Below, one piece after another: positions 1-11,230 of a stretch of 36,402 nt of DNA. Below the pieces are notes generated by a model. It saw only the letters and a list, made by a program, of their open reading frames with translations. It made no database searches and was not told the DNA's origin. Origin of the DNA: Chara braunii (taxonomy: Eukaryota; Streptophyta; Charophyceae; Charales; Characeae). Position numbers and translations under genes: made by a program. Each line of letters starts with the position of its first letter. Within the stretch, counting starts at the first letter, position 1. Location: contig BFEA01000318.1 in the NCBI GenBank assembly GCA_003427395.1, positions 983,116-1,019,517 of the forward strand, in the 5' to 3' direction.

Positions 1-56
<56 letters not shown>
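1..56. repeat. (CT)n microsatellite at left edge
   Basis: Twenty-eight uninterrupted CT dinucleotides open the window. The right edge is also (CT)n in the same strand sense, which suggests the assembly stopped in such tracts at both ends. Confidence 0.98.
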
Positions 57-58
<2 letters not shown>

Positions 59-1235
59 CCGGAATCAGATCTCGCATCAAGATTTCCTAAGAGTGTTAAT
101 GACAATCCACACAGACAACCAATGACTCCTTCACACTTCTTCAAGTTGCTCGATCGCCAAACAGATCAGGAACCAGCATCAAGGCCCCCTAATAGTGCAA
201 CTGGCAATAGGCATCGAGAGCGAACGACTGTTTGCCACTTCCTTAAGGTGCTCTGTCGAACACCACTAACTCCCGAATCAGTCGGTGACACTGTTCAACT
301 ACTATTTGTCAACCGGAGAAGGAGGTCATTCCGGAAAGATAAATGGTGGATACAATTGTTGCAGGGGTACTGACGAGTTGCGGGTTCAACTTGCCAAATG
401 TCGTGCACCAGGCTGGGTGTTCCGCCCGACCACAGTTGGCAGGTTCAGTCCATCAACTTGCAAGGTGTCGGGCGCTGGACCCCTGACCTTTTATGGAAAA
501 CAGGCACCACATACCCAACACGATGCCCTTTTGAATCGTGTACTGTCTGTCACAGCAACACTAAGCCAGGACAACATTGTCAAGTTGTCATACAAAGAGC
601 CCCTGCCCTTTTTTACACTGTGTTAATTCGCATTTAATAACGACTCGAAACGCCCCACCGCAACATTTGTCATGTCAACACCTCATATACTGACCATTTA
701 AAGTGTCGCATGATGCCCTATTGGGCCATGGACTGAGTGTTTATTCACAGTCGAAATAGTTCACTTTTTGACAAAAAGTTCATTTTTTACGAAATGTGTA
801 TTTTTCTTGTCCCACATCTTCATGAGGCTAAAACCCTGAAAGTCACGCAGCAAGCTAGACAAGTTCCTTCCTTGGAACAACAGGGCACGGAGATCTGGGG
901 GCATTGACTCTTGCAACGTTTCGTGCAGCAGCACCTTCATGAAGCACGAATTTCTCCAAAGCAGGATTCTGACGAAGCCGCTTTCTTCTGCCATGATGCT
1001 GACAACAGCCTGATACGCATAGCGGACAGTAGATCATCAAAAGCGATTCAAGTAAGCTCAAGTAGACAAAGGCAAACTGCTAACACTTAAATCACGTTGT
1101 TTACCCTTTTACTCATGCAGTCAGGCCTGAACCCCTAGTTACCCTGACACTTACCTTTATAACTGCGGCAATGGGTAGAGAGACGACCACAGCCAAGTCA
1201 AAAGGGGCACATTTAATGGAAAGAGAAGGCATTCC
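57..1235. other. Uncharacterised non-coding stretch
   Basis: I see no convincing gene here; the open frames are short and overlap in several frames. Around 387-475 two related segments share a motif of the form ACTTGC, a few bases, then TGTCG and GC, so an old short duplication is possible. The stretch follows the stop of the minus-strand coding relic at 1236 and may be more of the same decayed element. Confidence 0.5.
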
Positions 1236-2100
1236 CTATCGGCCTATTGCTGCCCGAATCTCCTCCCAGTCCTCATCCGCTTCATCTAGATCATGAGTAC
1301 TGGCATATACGTCAACTACGTTGGTCATGCTCCTAAGCCACTGGCTAGGGGGCGAAAACTTCAGGTCCAAATACAAACCATATACCAATTCGCATGAATA
1401 ACGCCCATATTCTCATCCTCGTGCCGTCAAAGCCGCTTCAGCTGCTACCTCTACCCTCGCCTGCCCACCAAAGGTCTTCTCTATCAGAAACTCAGACAGG
1501 ATTACTCGTAGCGGAGCAGATGGAAGGCCGAAGTCTCCAGCGCACTTGACCTCTATATGGGTTAGCACTTGCTCTTCTCCATCAAGGGACGGTTCCCTCG
1601 CCCATTTAGTTGCAGTTGCCTCGGCTACCCTCAAGGGCCTAGCAAGCAGGCTCCCGTGCCCAAGTGCCAACTCAATCCCATGCTCGACCCAGAATGATGA
1701 CGGAGCGTATAGGGTCACCCTCACGATCGCACAATCCTGATCATCATTAAAACCGGACTCAACCCAGACGAAGATACCCATATCCATTTGCACGCCCCAC
1801 CAAGAAGAAATATATCCCCCTCTCTAACTCGTATTGGCAAGGACATCTCGAGTCCGCCGTCCCTTTCAGCTGGCAAGGCCATATTGGGATCTTCTCTAGC
1901 ATAAAACATCCTTAGTTGCCTTAGCTCCGTCTGGGTTCTGCCCATCACAGACAAACGTCCAGCATACGCCTTCCGTTATCATGCTGACATCGACTCCTAC
2001 GTTCTCAACTACTAAAGTCTTAGCCTCAAGTAATTTTTTACTAAGTTCATTCTTCCCGGTATTTATGACCATCCCACTTAAAAAACTTATAGTGGTAATA
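1236..2100 (-). pseudogene. Broken coding relic, unknown protein
   Basis: I do not recognise this product. One minus-strand frame reads as protein from about 2100 to about 1918 and again from about 1795 to the stop at 1236-1238. It is interrupted by an in-frame TGA at 1413-1415 and by a middle segment (about 1918-1795) that is open only in a neighbouring frame, ending in residues EGDIFLLGG. The simplest reading is a gene of about 290 codons with two compensating frameshifts and one stop; an intron is the alternative for the middle. The composition is soluble and mixed, with an acidic end (DEADEDWEEIRAAIGR). It lies downstream of the minus-strand primer-binding-site-like motif at 3432, so a gag-like or accessory retroelement protein is plausible. 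A captured viral or host gene fragment is not excluded. Confidence 0.45.
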
Positions 2101-2469
2101 TATCATAATAATTGTTCATTCACAGATATCAAAAATATTTTATAATAATAATAACTCTTGGAAAATGATGTATCACCTTAGCAGTTGGCAAAACAGTAAT
2201 GCTCATGAAAATCAAATGCATCATACTGAGAATAGTCAATTACCAGAAACATATACAACTATCTCACAATGATAAGCTTACATCATCAGGTACATCATAT
2301 GATAGATATGTCATGATTAAGGATATAATTGCCAACCAATAACATTCTTAGACATAATAATAACAAGAATATCACACTTTTACTCCCCAACTTTAACAGA
2401 AGTATATTGTGGCGAGGGGTAGTGTAATCCTTTTTAAAATGGATAATATCTTAAACCCCTTAGCCCCGC
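2101..2469. other. AT-rich stretch, no gene seen
   Basis: This stretch is very AT-rich with short ATAATA runs. I see no coding frame, RNA gene or clear repeat boundary. It separates the coding relic from the conserved repeat block that follows. Confidence 0.5.
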
Positions 2470-3230
2470 TCAAGGATCAAGCCCAACTGCTGCTCCCTCC
2501 GATTCTAGCACTCGTTCCTTGCAGACCTCTGCCGACAAAGTAAACAACCTCACCATACACGCTTCGGGATGTACCATCTCGTCCTGTGCTGGTGAACCCA
2601 CTTGTCACAAAGAAAGTTAGGGATTCACCCCCTACTTTTTTGCGGCACGTAGTAACTGTTTCCCTCATAGATCAAAGTCTTACAAGGCTCAAACAATTTT
2701 CTCATTTTCAGTAGTAATGTAGTTATTTTATCACAAGAGATACAACAATAACACCCCACTATGGATCAGGAACATAGTTCTGACGTGGGTCTCACTACTA
2801 CTTACAAGACAATATATGACTTCTTCAAAGCTATCTTTCAGGAAAATAATAACATAGGATTGTCACCTTCCTTACGGCAGACCTTACACATCGACCACTC
2901 CATGAGACAATATCTTACCCCAAGGAAGCGGTCACTCCATTCACTTCTGAATCCGCATCAGACGTGGATTCTTTGCAACATCTCTACCCATTTTTTAAGA
3001 GCAATCCAAACAAATAACCTCATCAGCCAGTCATAAATCGATATTTGGATTTGAGACACTCGTATAAATCGTTGCAGATTGATAGGTTCAGACCAATACT
3101 TCCGATAAATAACTTATGCGAATATCACCAAAGGGATAACCATCAAGCAAAACGACATCAAGCATATAGCCTCACATAGATAGACACAAAACAGGCTTAT
3201 TCACAATAGAATCTGACATATATGAATAAA
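2470..3230. repeat. Diverged relative of the 2.9-kb tandem unit
   Basis: This block aligns by eye with the end and start of each tandem unit in the 18-27 kb array. Shared landmarks in order are a CTCGTNCCTTG segment (2511), a CCGACAAAG segment (2532), ATGGATCAGGAACAT (2761; compare 21059 and 24050), CTCACTACTAC (2791), and GGTCACTCCATTCAC (2930; compare 21224). It is clearly more diverged than the array copies are from each other. Small open frames such as minus 2477-2668 are not conserved as protein in the array, so I treat the block as non-coding retroelement sequence. Confidence 0.6.
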
Positions 3231-3431
3231 TTTAACATATAACTCAGAAGAAAACCTACGGAAAAAATAGCCTCAAGTCCTTAGTTCAAATTCCATATGG
3301 ATTCAAGTGGATGGCCCAAACCTAAAAAGGTACAAGTGGAGGTCTAACATTACCTACATCCTCTCGTCCTAGCGAAAGTAAACGGGATGACTTAATTGTT
3401 AGCCCCTTTACTCTCATTCTGACTCCCTCTA

Positions 3432-3449
3432 GGGTCAGATACCACTTTT
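3432..3449 (-). promoter_or_regulatory. tRNA-iMet primer-binding-site-like motif and LTR edge
   Basis: Read on the minus strand, 3444-3432 is TGGTATCTGACCC, which matches 11 of 13 bases of the TGGTATCAGAGCC site complementary to plant initiator-Met tRNA. Four bases upstream (3449) the minus strand reads TCTCTACA, a typical ...ACA LTR end. This suggests a minus-strand LTR retrotransposon whose 5' LTR occupies higher coordinates and whose body runs toward position 1. The other LTR is not identifiable in the window. Confidence 0.5.
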
Positions 3450-6015
3450 GTAGAGAGGACGTCATGCATATCTATTATCTTCCATGATTATATAGATTGA
3501 TCCACCACTTAAGACCCAGACTCAAACATCTCAGTCCATACTCATAATAACTTTCAGCTTTCCTTACCCCATCGTTCCTCAAAGCGCCGAGACGACTCCT
3601 AACCTGACACTTAGGAGAGAGTCTATACTTTCAACTCTTGACAGAGGAATGTTATCTCACTCATCCTTAGTTCCATTCTGATGGAACCGTATTACGATGC
3701 TTTCCCAATCACTCAGATGACTCTCATAGCAGTCAAAAAAGGTACACCATAGGGTTAGCTCTCACAATAGTCATGCTTAACCTTAGCCATGTCAAGCACG
3801 CAAAGCACCGCCCAAATCTGCCGGCCATCTGATCAAAAAGGTCATCAAATTCAGCTATCATTATGCCAGTCAGGGCTCGTGAACACATAATGAAAACACT
3901 TATCACTCTTGAGCCACTCGTACCACGTTAATCAAAACCCAGTCGTCTCGATCAAAACCAAGTCACACAATCTACCCTCACTTCATGCCTTATCCAATAT
4001 CGTCTGTAATCAACCGCTCCGTCTAAACCAATCAATGAAACAGAAGTGGTCATTTCGCCTGAGTCATCATCCTACCTCAAACCTAGGCTCGATCTTTAAG
4101 GACTTCTCAGTCTTGCAACATCTCCAATGATAATCATAATATTACCAAATCGCTCATACAGTCTAACAAAAACTTCTCATTTGCCTATTTTCTCACTTCC
4201 AATACCCAGATGTCGTTTCACCAGGGACAACGGTAGGCAACCGTTATCCCTGGCAACGGCGCCACCTTTCGAGCGCATCGGTCCGGCACCGCACGAAGCA
4301 GCGCGGGACCCTCCCGGCCGCGTCACGCATGAGTTGGTTTTAAATCCTTCGTCGCAATATTCATGGAGCTTCCGCAAGCCGCTCCGGCTGAGTGCGCCAG
4401 CCATGCCTCTCGGGAGCCCCTACGACAGGATAGGGCCTACGCGAGGCACGACTTACCTCCACCTTACGGGAGCTGTCACCTCCCTTCGGTGGGCGTATCC
4501 CCGCCGAGCTACCAGTCCACAGTACGAAAGCTAATCAGTTGCAATCGCAGAGGTGGACCAGTCGAGGGCGTTTCTCGTTCGCTGTAGCAAAGGGGGTACG
4601 CGCGGCATTACGCCTCTGTTGGACCCGCACGCGAACCGACATCTTGGGGGGTTGAGGTCCTAAGCGCGACTCAGCATCGGTCGACTAGGACGCATCCCAC
4701 ACACAACGCGCACACCACTTTAACGAACACAAACCGACAACACACACACGTACACACGAAACGACACAACGCAAACAACAGGACAACGCTCCTAGTCCCT
4801 CAGTAGTCATCCCATAACTTTTCGACGTGGAAATCGAATAGGCGTCACGCGCAAGACTTAATACAAGACCGCGCCGACGCAGGGCCAACTCATATCGACT
4901 CGCAATGTAAGCGTACGCAAGCAGTCGCAATGATGGCGTACCATGTAGTACCCATACTCAAGCGGTCCTCGCTAATCTCGAGGGTCGCGTTTGACACTCA
5001 AGTGTCGGCTGACACACACTCTGAGGGTTAATCTCTCGACGTTGGACAACCACCATGCGCGGTTGAAGATCACACACCCTCTTCTGCACCCTGTGCAGAG
5101 CGGGTGGTACATAGGTCCGTACCTGTGGTGGCAGTCGCCTCTTACGGCCCTGGGGATGAGTCCTATCCCAGGCCTGAGCGGAAGTCAAGGGGTTTGACTT
5201 TGACGGTTGCCACGGACTACAACGTCCAACCATACAAACTCCAAAAAGCAAAGGATAACAGAAGGTCTCTCTTTTCTCTCAAGTCATAATCCGATTAACC
5301 CTTATGCACAAAATACAGCATGTCTCTCAAATACTCAGTTTACTCGTAAATATATGAGGGTTAATTATATAGGACAATCATTTCTCACAGTCACAGTGGG
5401 GCTCCTCTCAACCATATATGCATGTAATCGCAGGAAATCACATCTAGAGTCTGAACCACAAACGCACATGCAATCATATCAAAGATTCATCCAGAAGTCC
5501 ACGCACTACACGGGGTCAACTTTAACCATTCCTTGCACTCATACCCCTCGCTTTAGCCATACAAGCCTCACTCGTGCAACTCTCAAATAAGTACTCGGTA
5601 CTTTTGTTGGATAACCATTCAATAAAGTCCGGGTGAAAACACAACAAAACAGTTCAAGCCTTTAGGTTAAGTGGCAGGAGCGAATTGGAGTTGAATCGTA
5701 AACTGACGAATCGTCAATCGGCCTGTTATCAGTGATAACAGAAGACGATCCTCAAGGGATCAAGATGAATCGAATCCTGAGCTTGAACCAAACGATCAAG
5801 AGGACCTGTAACACATGGCAGGTCAATGCCTCAGGCTAAACCTATAAGTCCATGGATAACAAACTTCATATCATTATCTTACCCAAATCATCCTAGTTAA
5901 CTATATCTAGGCCTAGCTCTAAGCAAGTGCCCAAAGAAAGGTAGACTCATGGCAAAATTTCCCCTATTAAGAATGGCCTACCAGAATCGCCACCTATCAA
6001 AATATAATCTATCTC
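3450..6015. other. Non-coding, LTR-like; GC-rich 4.2-5.25 kb
   Basis: I see no supportable gene. If the motif at 3432 is a real primer-binding site, this is the 3' part of a long minus-strand LTR. A GC-rich block (about 4210-5220) contrasts with AT-rich surroundings. It is open in several frames at once only because it is GC-rich. I found no rRNA or tRNA signature in it. Confidence 0.4.
4221..4253. repeat. 13-bp-stem hairpin
   Basis: CCAGGGACAACGG (4221-4233) and CCGTTATCCCTGG (4241-4253) are inverted repeats that match at 12 of 13 positions, with a seven-base loop TAGGCAA. It sits at the border where the GC-rich block begins. It could be a regulatory hairpin or an insertion scar; nothing else defines its role. 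Confidence 0.7.
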
Positions 6016-6019
6016 CTTT

Positions 6020-6560
6020 AAACTAAGAAAAGTTCGGCAGCGCTTCCTGTAGGAAAAGTGCCTTTTCAGAATTTATACAAGTCCAAATATGAAAGCAAAA
6101 AAATAATTTTTAACCCTGGAAAGTCAAATTTTGTCCCAGATTTGTACTAAGTCAGATATGAATTCAGAAGACAACTTGAGTTCAACTTAGACAAGATTTA
6201 ACTAACTCCTTAGTTTTGCAGAAAAGTGTTATTTCAAAATTTATACAAGGCTAAGTTCAGAATTTGAAAGTAACTTTAACTTCTCAGAGTCCAATTTTGT
6301 CTAACTCCCTGATCTAGCAAAACTTTGGGCAGCACTCCCTTTAGAAAAGGAGACTTTCCAGATTTTTATTGGGTCAGATATAAAGAAAAGACAAGTTAAA
6401 CTTTTGACAAGTCAACAATTGACTAACTTCTTGGATTTGTAGAAATTTCGGCAGCGCTTCCCATAGAGAAAGTAGCTTGCCAAGATTTATACAAAGCCAA
6501 GTACAAAATTGATCCCAGAAAATGCGAGAATTGATCTAAGTAAAAAAACTTCGCTCAGAA
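6020..6560. repeat. Four diverged repeats with CGGCAGCGCTTCC motif
   Basis: Near 6029, 6215, 6318 and 6440 related segments recur. The fullest form is TTCGGCAGCGCTTCC, then a GAAAAGT-like stretch, then GATTTATACAA. The reverse complement contains GCTGCCGAAATTT, which I associate with LTR regions of some plant Ty3-type elements; that is recall, not a search. The repeats are non-coding and degenerate. Confidence 0.5.
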
Positions 6561-6785
6561 AATGCAGGAATTGAAACTAACTCCTATAGCTCTAGCATGT
6601 GGCGAGCGACTAAAGCAACTACCTACCAAACTGAAACTCAGACTAAGTAGTAGCCTCACTCAGTCACATGCAGGCCAAACCACAAAGGTAAGTACTCTCA
6701 CCATCCCAAGTTCATTCTGGACAAACAATAGTTCATAATCCCTTGATAACTTAACCCTTTATACCCAGCTTACATGAGGCATAAG

Positions 6786-7617
6786 GTCAGGTCACCCAAA
6801 CTTATGAAATGTGTCTAACTTAGCCGAGAAGTATACACAAAACAGAGGGCACAACTACTTCTCTCTTTTTTGGGCATATAACTAGGTCATTCTAGTCGCC
6901 CTGAATTGTTTAAGATATCCAAGTTATATATACTTGTCGTCCCTTTGTCTTCTAAGGTTGCATAGGACTGAACTAACTTAAGTTCAGCCTGCCCCAACTT
7001 ACCATTAATTTTATTCTTAATTATACTCTCTTCAAGTTGTGATAGGCTATAGTCAGACCACCTAAACTTATAAAACAGTCTGATTATCTCGTTCTTAAAT
7101 AAAATAATAGTAAAGTATAGTCAAGTTGTAACCATTGAGTTCTAGCATGTGCGAGGCTTTGAGCCAGACCCCCTGAACTTACAGAAGGGTCCAACTCTCA
7201 GTCAATTTCATTTCTTTTCTGAACCATCATGTGCGTGGCATTGAGTCACATCCCCTGAACTTACAGAAGGGTCTGCCCTTTGCCAAGATTATTTCTTCAG
7301 AATAAAAGCAGGAAGAGGTTGAGCCACCTAAACTTATAGAACAACTCAGACCTCCTCGTTCAGAAACCAAAGAAATAGATAAAACCCTAATGAAAACAAG
7401 GCAGTCCAAGGTACCAAAACTTATTGAATGCCCCGAGTCCTTGAAAATCATGCACAATCAGCCCTCGCAAGTCAGAGCAGTCAGGTCACCTAAACTTATA
7501 GAACAGTCTGACCCTTCATGAGCAATCAGATCCCCTAAACTTATAGAAGGGTCTGACGCTCCATGCAATCCAAGATAAACAAAGCACTGGGTCTCCCCAA
7601 ACTTATGGGGACCTCCC
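6786..7617. repeat. Cluster of nine hairpin-forming repeats
   Basis: A core like CCTAAACTTATAGAA recurs at about 6794, 7059, 7171, 7252, 7324, 7415, 7488, 7533 and 7596. In most units it is flanked by inverted arms such as TCAGATCC and GGGTCTGA, so each unit can fold as a hairpin with the CTAAACTTATAGA core in the loop. Good examples are 7480-7513, 7526-7558 and 7589-7617. The spacing is irregular, roughly 45-110 bp apart except for one gap of about 260 bp after the first unit. Arm bases differ between units but tend to stay complementary. No spacers of uniform length are present, so it is not CRISPR. Confidence 0.65.
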
Positions 7618-7640
7618 AGCCTCAATGACCCAGTCAAACC

Positions 7641-10130
7641 TCATGCAATTGAGCCCTCCATCCTGCCTTTCCCAGATGCAGTTCCTTTTAACAGTCTGAT
7701 TTCACACAATCAACAGAGTTGAAACTGAAATTGAGCAGACATTCCTTTACTTAGTCTGATTCAGCGTCCTGAAAGTCAAACAAAAGTCAAAGTAAGGCTG
7801 CACATCATATACTCAGTCAGAGATGCAATGAGAAATGCATATAGGGGCTATATTCTGGGTCTATAGCGAGAAGCAATGGTTACCTGTCAGTTCCCTGCCT
7901 CCAAAGCTACTCCTGAGCTCTGCCAGAGCTCCCGCAATCGGTGGGTTGACTCCCCACAGAGTCTTGATGCGGTCCTACGGGTTGCAATCCCGCCTGCCGC
8001 CTTCCTCTCAGATCGAGACTAGACAAAGAGTAAGAAGGGTAGAAAGACGAAGCTTTAGACTCTCAGATATAAGAAAGGTGCTCTCAGACTCACAAGAGAG
8101 GGTCTTGTAACCTTCATGCGCCTGAGGGCCCCGCAATGGCATCCAAATCGTCCGATCGTTGACTAGCTTAAATCCAAATTGCCGACCGTTGACCTCCAGA
8201 TGACTCGCCAATCCGCAACAATAATCCCTTATTTAACCATCTCAATTCTTTTCGCAAACTCGAGATTTGAAACGTCCTGACCGCAGCCCATACACAGGTC
8301 ATGGATCGAAGTCACCGTCCTCTCATTCTCCGCAATGGAGCAGAAACGTGGTCTGGCTGATCATGCAGCAGTCGGAGTCCGCACAGATACCGGTTATGTA
8401 GTCCTCACTAAGCCTTAGTAAGCACCCCGCTCCTAGTCGGGCCCCGCTACGTCGCTTGGTGGGGTAACCAACATATCCATCAACAAGTGAATCTTCGAAC
8501 CCTGTTGGTCACTCCTCACCACTAGGTACACCAGAATACGCAGTGTACCAGCTGAACAGGTAGATCCGCCTCGCTTCTCCGTACGGCAACACGGGCAACG
8601 CACCAGCAAAAGGCTAAGCCTACGCCAATGGGATGGGTATCATACTGGTCAACGACCGGGTCCTGCAGCCCTTGCAATTTGGTGTAGGAACACAATCTCC
8701 CTCGAGAGCCAGCAACAATAATCAGTTACTAACAGGGTCGTCCCTGCAGAGTTAGTGACACTTTACTGTGCCAACAGACCTAACCTTCGTGTCAACAGTA
8801 GGGCCCGTATTTGGTCAGCACACAGATTGGCACATTAGCCCGACTTCCGATCCACTCCGCGTCGCCCCGTCTGCCTCTCTTCCGATTACACAGCCGGAGA
8901 TGATTAGCTCGTCTCGTGAGCTTATAGGAGAACACACTCCGTAGTCAGCTAGTAGGTCTTCCCCTTCTCTCTTCTGTACGACCCTCTCTCTCTCTTTTTT
9001 ACAGTTCATTTATCTCCTCCTCTGCTCACTCGAGCTCAGTCGTCAGTGCGCTGCGCTCATAGGCTCGACTCAAAAGGCGAATCTTCCTTCCCACACAACC
9101 CTTCCAATAGTCGGGATAAATCTCCCCTGCAAACACAGAGATACTCATTCAACTTAAAAGGAACTGCTTCTCCCACACGCCATCCATTCTCGTCGTAACC
9201 CACGATCTACTTACCGCCTGGGAATTCCGGTTTCTCTATACGATTCGCTGAACCGTCCAACTCCTACTGTCTAACTCCTACCCGTCATCTCTTCTCGCTT
9301 CAACACTACCACACGATCCTCCATTCCCCTACTGGCTCACTCGTGTGCATCTCCTCCCATACGGATCAAGATAACCCCTAACCCACTCACCACCTGATTG
9401 AACTCGCGGACTGTTGGTCCCCACCACCTACTAAGCCAGGGGAAATAAAATAAAATAAAAGTACGTCGAGGAACCGCGAGGCTGCTGGCACCTTACCAAC
9501 CCCACAGATTGGGCCCGCCTGCCGCGCCCGTAAACAAAACCAAGGGGGATAGCCCAGCAGGGCCCTCAACCCCTCAGGTCTCGCTCCTCACCGCTCTGAT
9601 GCTGCAGCGCCAACGCCCGCTGGCCTCGATCCCTGAGCCTCCGCCATGTCAGCCCAATATCATAACCCATAGGGCTAAGCCCAAGCCTAAGACTAATATC
9701 TGCGGAGTGCCATATAAGGCAGTACGGAGCTGCGCTCAGGGCCAGGGAAACGGGCCTGAGCCTCATCTCAGCCTACAACCGTGCGCGCGGCCGCCCAGCG
9801 TCTGCGCCGACTTACCAAGTTGTACCACGGTTGCCACTCGCGCTACTCCATGTGCCAAGACCTACCGCAGCCACACTGTCGCCATCGTCGCCACCGTCGA
9901 GGTCGTCCTTCGTACGCACGCATACTCCAATCAACCGTACCAACCAGAGAAAAATATCCTCAAGTCCTGCTTAATCAAAAATAAATAACTATTAGTAATA
10001 TCATTAACAAAACGACCGATGTCCGCGCCCACTTTATGATCAACAACAGAAAAAAAATCCCGCGCGCCTTAAACCTGCACGCCCACGCATTCTCTATTAT
10101 AGTCAACCACCCAATCAATGTAAACCACAG
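7641..10130. other. Non-coding, moderately GC-rich, no gene seen
   Basis: No coding frame here is convincing. Motifs of the type CCGATCGTTGAC (8153) and GCCGACCGTTGACC (8179) form a local imperfect repeat. A perfect 8-bp-arm palindrome with a one-base centre lies at 7915-7931 (GAGCTCTG, C, CAGAGCTC). The stretch could be the 5' part of the putative minus-strand LTR or a separate decayed element; I cannot place its border. Confidence 0.4.
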
Positions 10131-10138
10131 ACTTTGTC

Positions 10139-10426
10139 GTGCCTCACGCGGAACACTTAAATTCCAACCCAAGCTATTTTTTGTCGCATGAAAAAACTAG
10201 GGTGGATACCCTTGTAAGGGTATTCGCGCCGACACCGTTGAACGAGTTTTTCTGGATTGATCGGACAGAGCTGCTAAAGAATGCTCCACGAGTGGTTAAC
10301 GCCTGTGAACGACGGATCGCCGATGGACAGACTGCTAAGTTTTCTGCAAAACTCAGTCCTCACGATCTCACTAAATCCCTCTTTCTGATTTACGCCTACG
10401 ATGCATTTTGTGCCGACTCTGAATGA
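10139..10426 (+). CDS. Possible C-terminal retroelement coding fragment
   Basis: This plus-strand frame of about 95 codons ends in TGA only 28 bases before a polypurine tract and LTR start, which is where the last gene of a Ty3-type retrotransposon ends. The protein-like part begins around 10190 (residues HEKTRVDTLVRVFAPTP) and ends YAYDAFCADSE. I recognise no reverse transcriptase, integrase or chromodomain motif, so the assignment rests on position alone. Everything upstream of about 10.1 kb seems to be different DNA, so the element would be 5' truncated here. Confidence 0.35.
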   Translation: MPHAEHLNSNPSYFLSHEKTRVDTLVRVFAPTPLNEFFWIDRTELLKNAPRVVNACERRIADGQTAKFSAKLSPHDLTKSLFLIYAYDAFCADSE

Positions 10427-10454
10427 GTTACTCGCTCGAAGGGACCTCGCTCTT

Positions 10455-10467
10455 GAGAGGAGGGTAG
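10455..10467 (+). promoter_or_regulatory. Polypurine tract
   Basis: GAGAGGAGGGTAG lies directly against the TGT that begins the LTR at 10468. In LTR retrotransposons this position primes plus-strand DNA synthesis. It supports plus-strand orientation and makes 10468 a 3' LTR start. Confidence 0.55.
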
Positions 10468-11230
10468 TGTAATGACCAACCAAAAACACAAACTGAGAAT
10501 ACTGCTGATTTCTGGGATTTGCCGCTGGAACGAATGCCTTGCTGAGATTCCCACATTCTGTTGTGATTTCCATGTCTGTGTGTATATGTGTGTCTGCTGG
10601 TTTGCATGCCTGTCTGAGTGCTTGTCGGCTGAGTGTGTGTGTGACCCACAAGGGTACTTGTTGGTTGAAAGGCCCCGCAGCGCCGGTACTTACCTGTGGC
10701 CGTTACTTGAAGGGTTGCAGCGGGAAAAACACTCGAGTAGTGGGGGTAGGCCCGCAACACAGAGAGCAGAGGCGAAAAACACTCAAGTAGCAGGTAGGCC
10801 AATACCACTCAAGTAGTGGTAGAAGCGTCAGGTACTGGAGGCCGAGCAGAAGAAGACAAAAAGTTGGCATTTTTAGAGGCCCGGTAGTGGCAGGCTAGAG
10901 GTAGGCCGGTACCTGTCAAAGTAGCCCGGGTCTAGGGCCTATCCAAAGGATAGCACAGCCTGCAATGATGTTTCCCTCCGAAAGGGAGGAGGTACCGGTT
11001 GCTGGGAGGCCGCTCGGCCTAGGAAGTCACCACCCAAGAGGTCAGTAGGCCGCTATATCTTCGGGAGGAGCGAGTAGCTCCTCCTCATTTGCGGTGTGCG
11101 AGGATTGGCTTCTTCTTCTTTCCCTCTTCGCGGGTCTCCATCTCTTTGTAAGTGCTTTATTTCTTTCGCAATTGGGTGGCATTGTCTTTCATTGTGAATT
11201 TGCACTTTGGGAATGACCAGGATCGTAACA
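10468..11230 (+). mobile_element. LTR, 763 bp (TGTAAT...GTAACA)
   Basis: The segment starts TGTAATGACC right after a polypurine tract and ends GATCGTAACA, giving imperfect TGTAAT/TGTTAC terminal inverted bases. Three copies of a CACTCRAGTAG element (about 10729, 10779 and 10807) form a U3-like direct-repeat cluster; the third is part of a hairpin ACCACT/AGTGGT (10804-10820). A TCCCT/AGGGA hairpin lies at 10973-10987. A 5'-truncated second copy with the same 3' end is at 14934-15583. The flank after the 3' end is also shared, so the second copy arose by segmental duplication rather than by a new insertion. Confidence 0.55.

Noticed and set aside
4210-5220. rRNA or other structural RNA in the GC-rich block
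   Set aside because: I recognised no conserved rRNA or other structural RNA motif on either strand.
6786-7617. CRISPR-like array
   Set aside because: Repeats are diverged, spacing is irregular and the setting is eukaryotic; it is better described as hairpin repeats.
8475-8510. Minus-strand GGGTTCGAA, a possible tRNA T-loop
   Set aside because: The flanking bases do not pair into a T-stem and no cloverleaf can be drawn.
10428-10816. Open frames on both strands (up to 126 codons)
   Set aside because: They lie inside the LTR and are repeated in the duplicated LTR copy with different ends; overlapping frames on both strands indicate chance.
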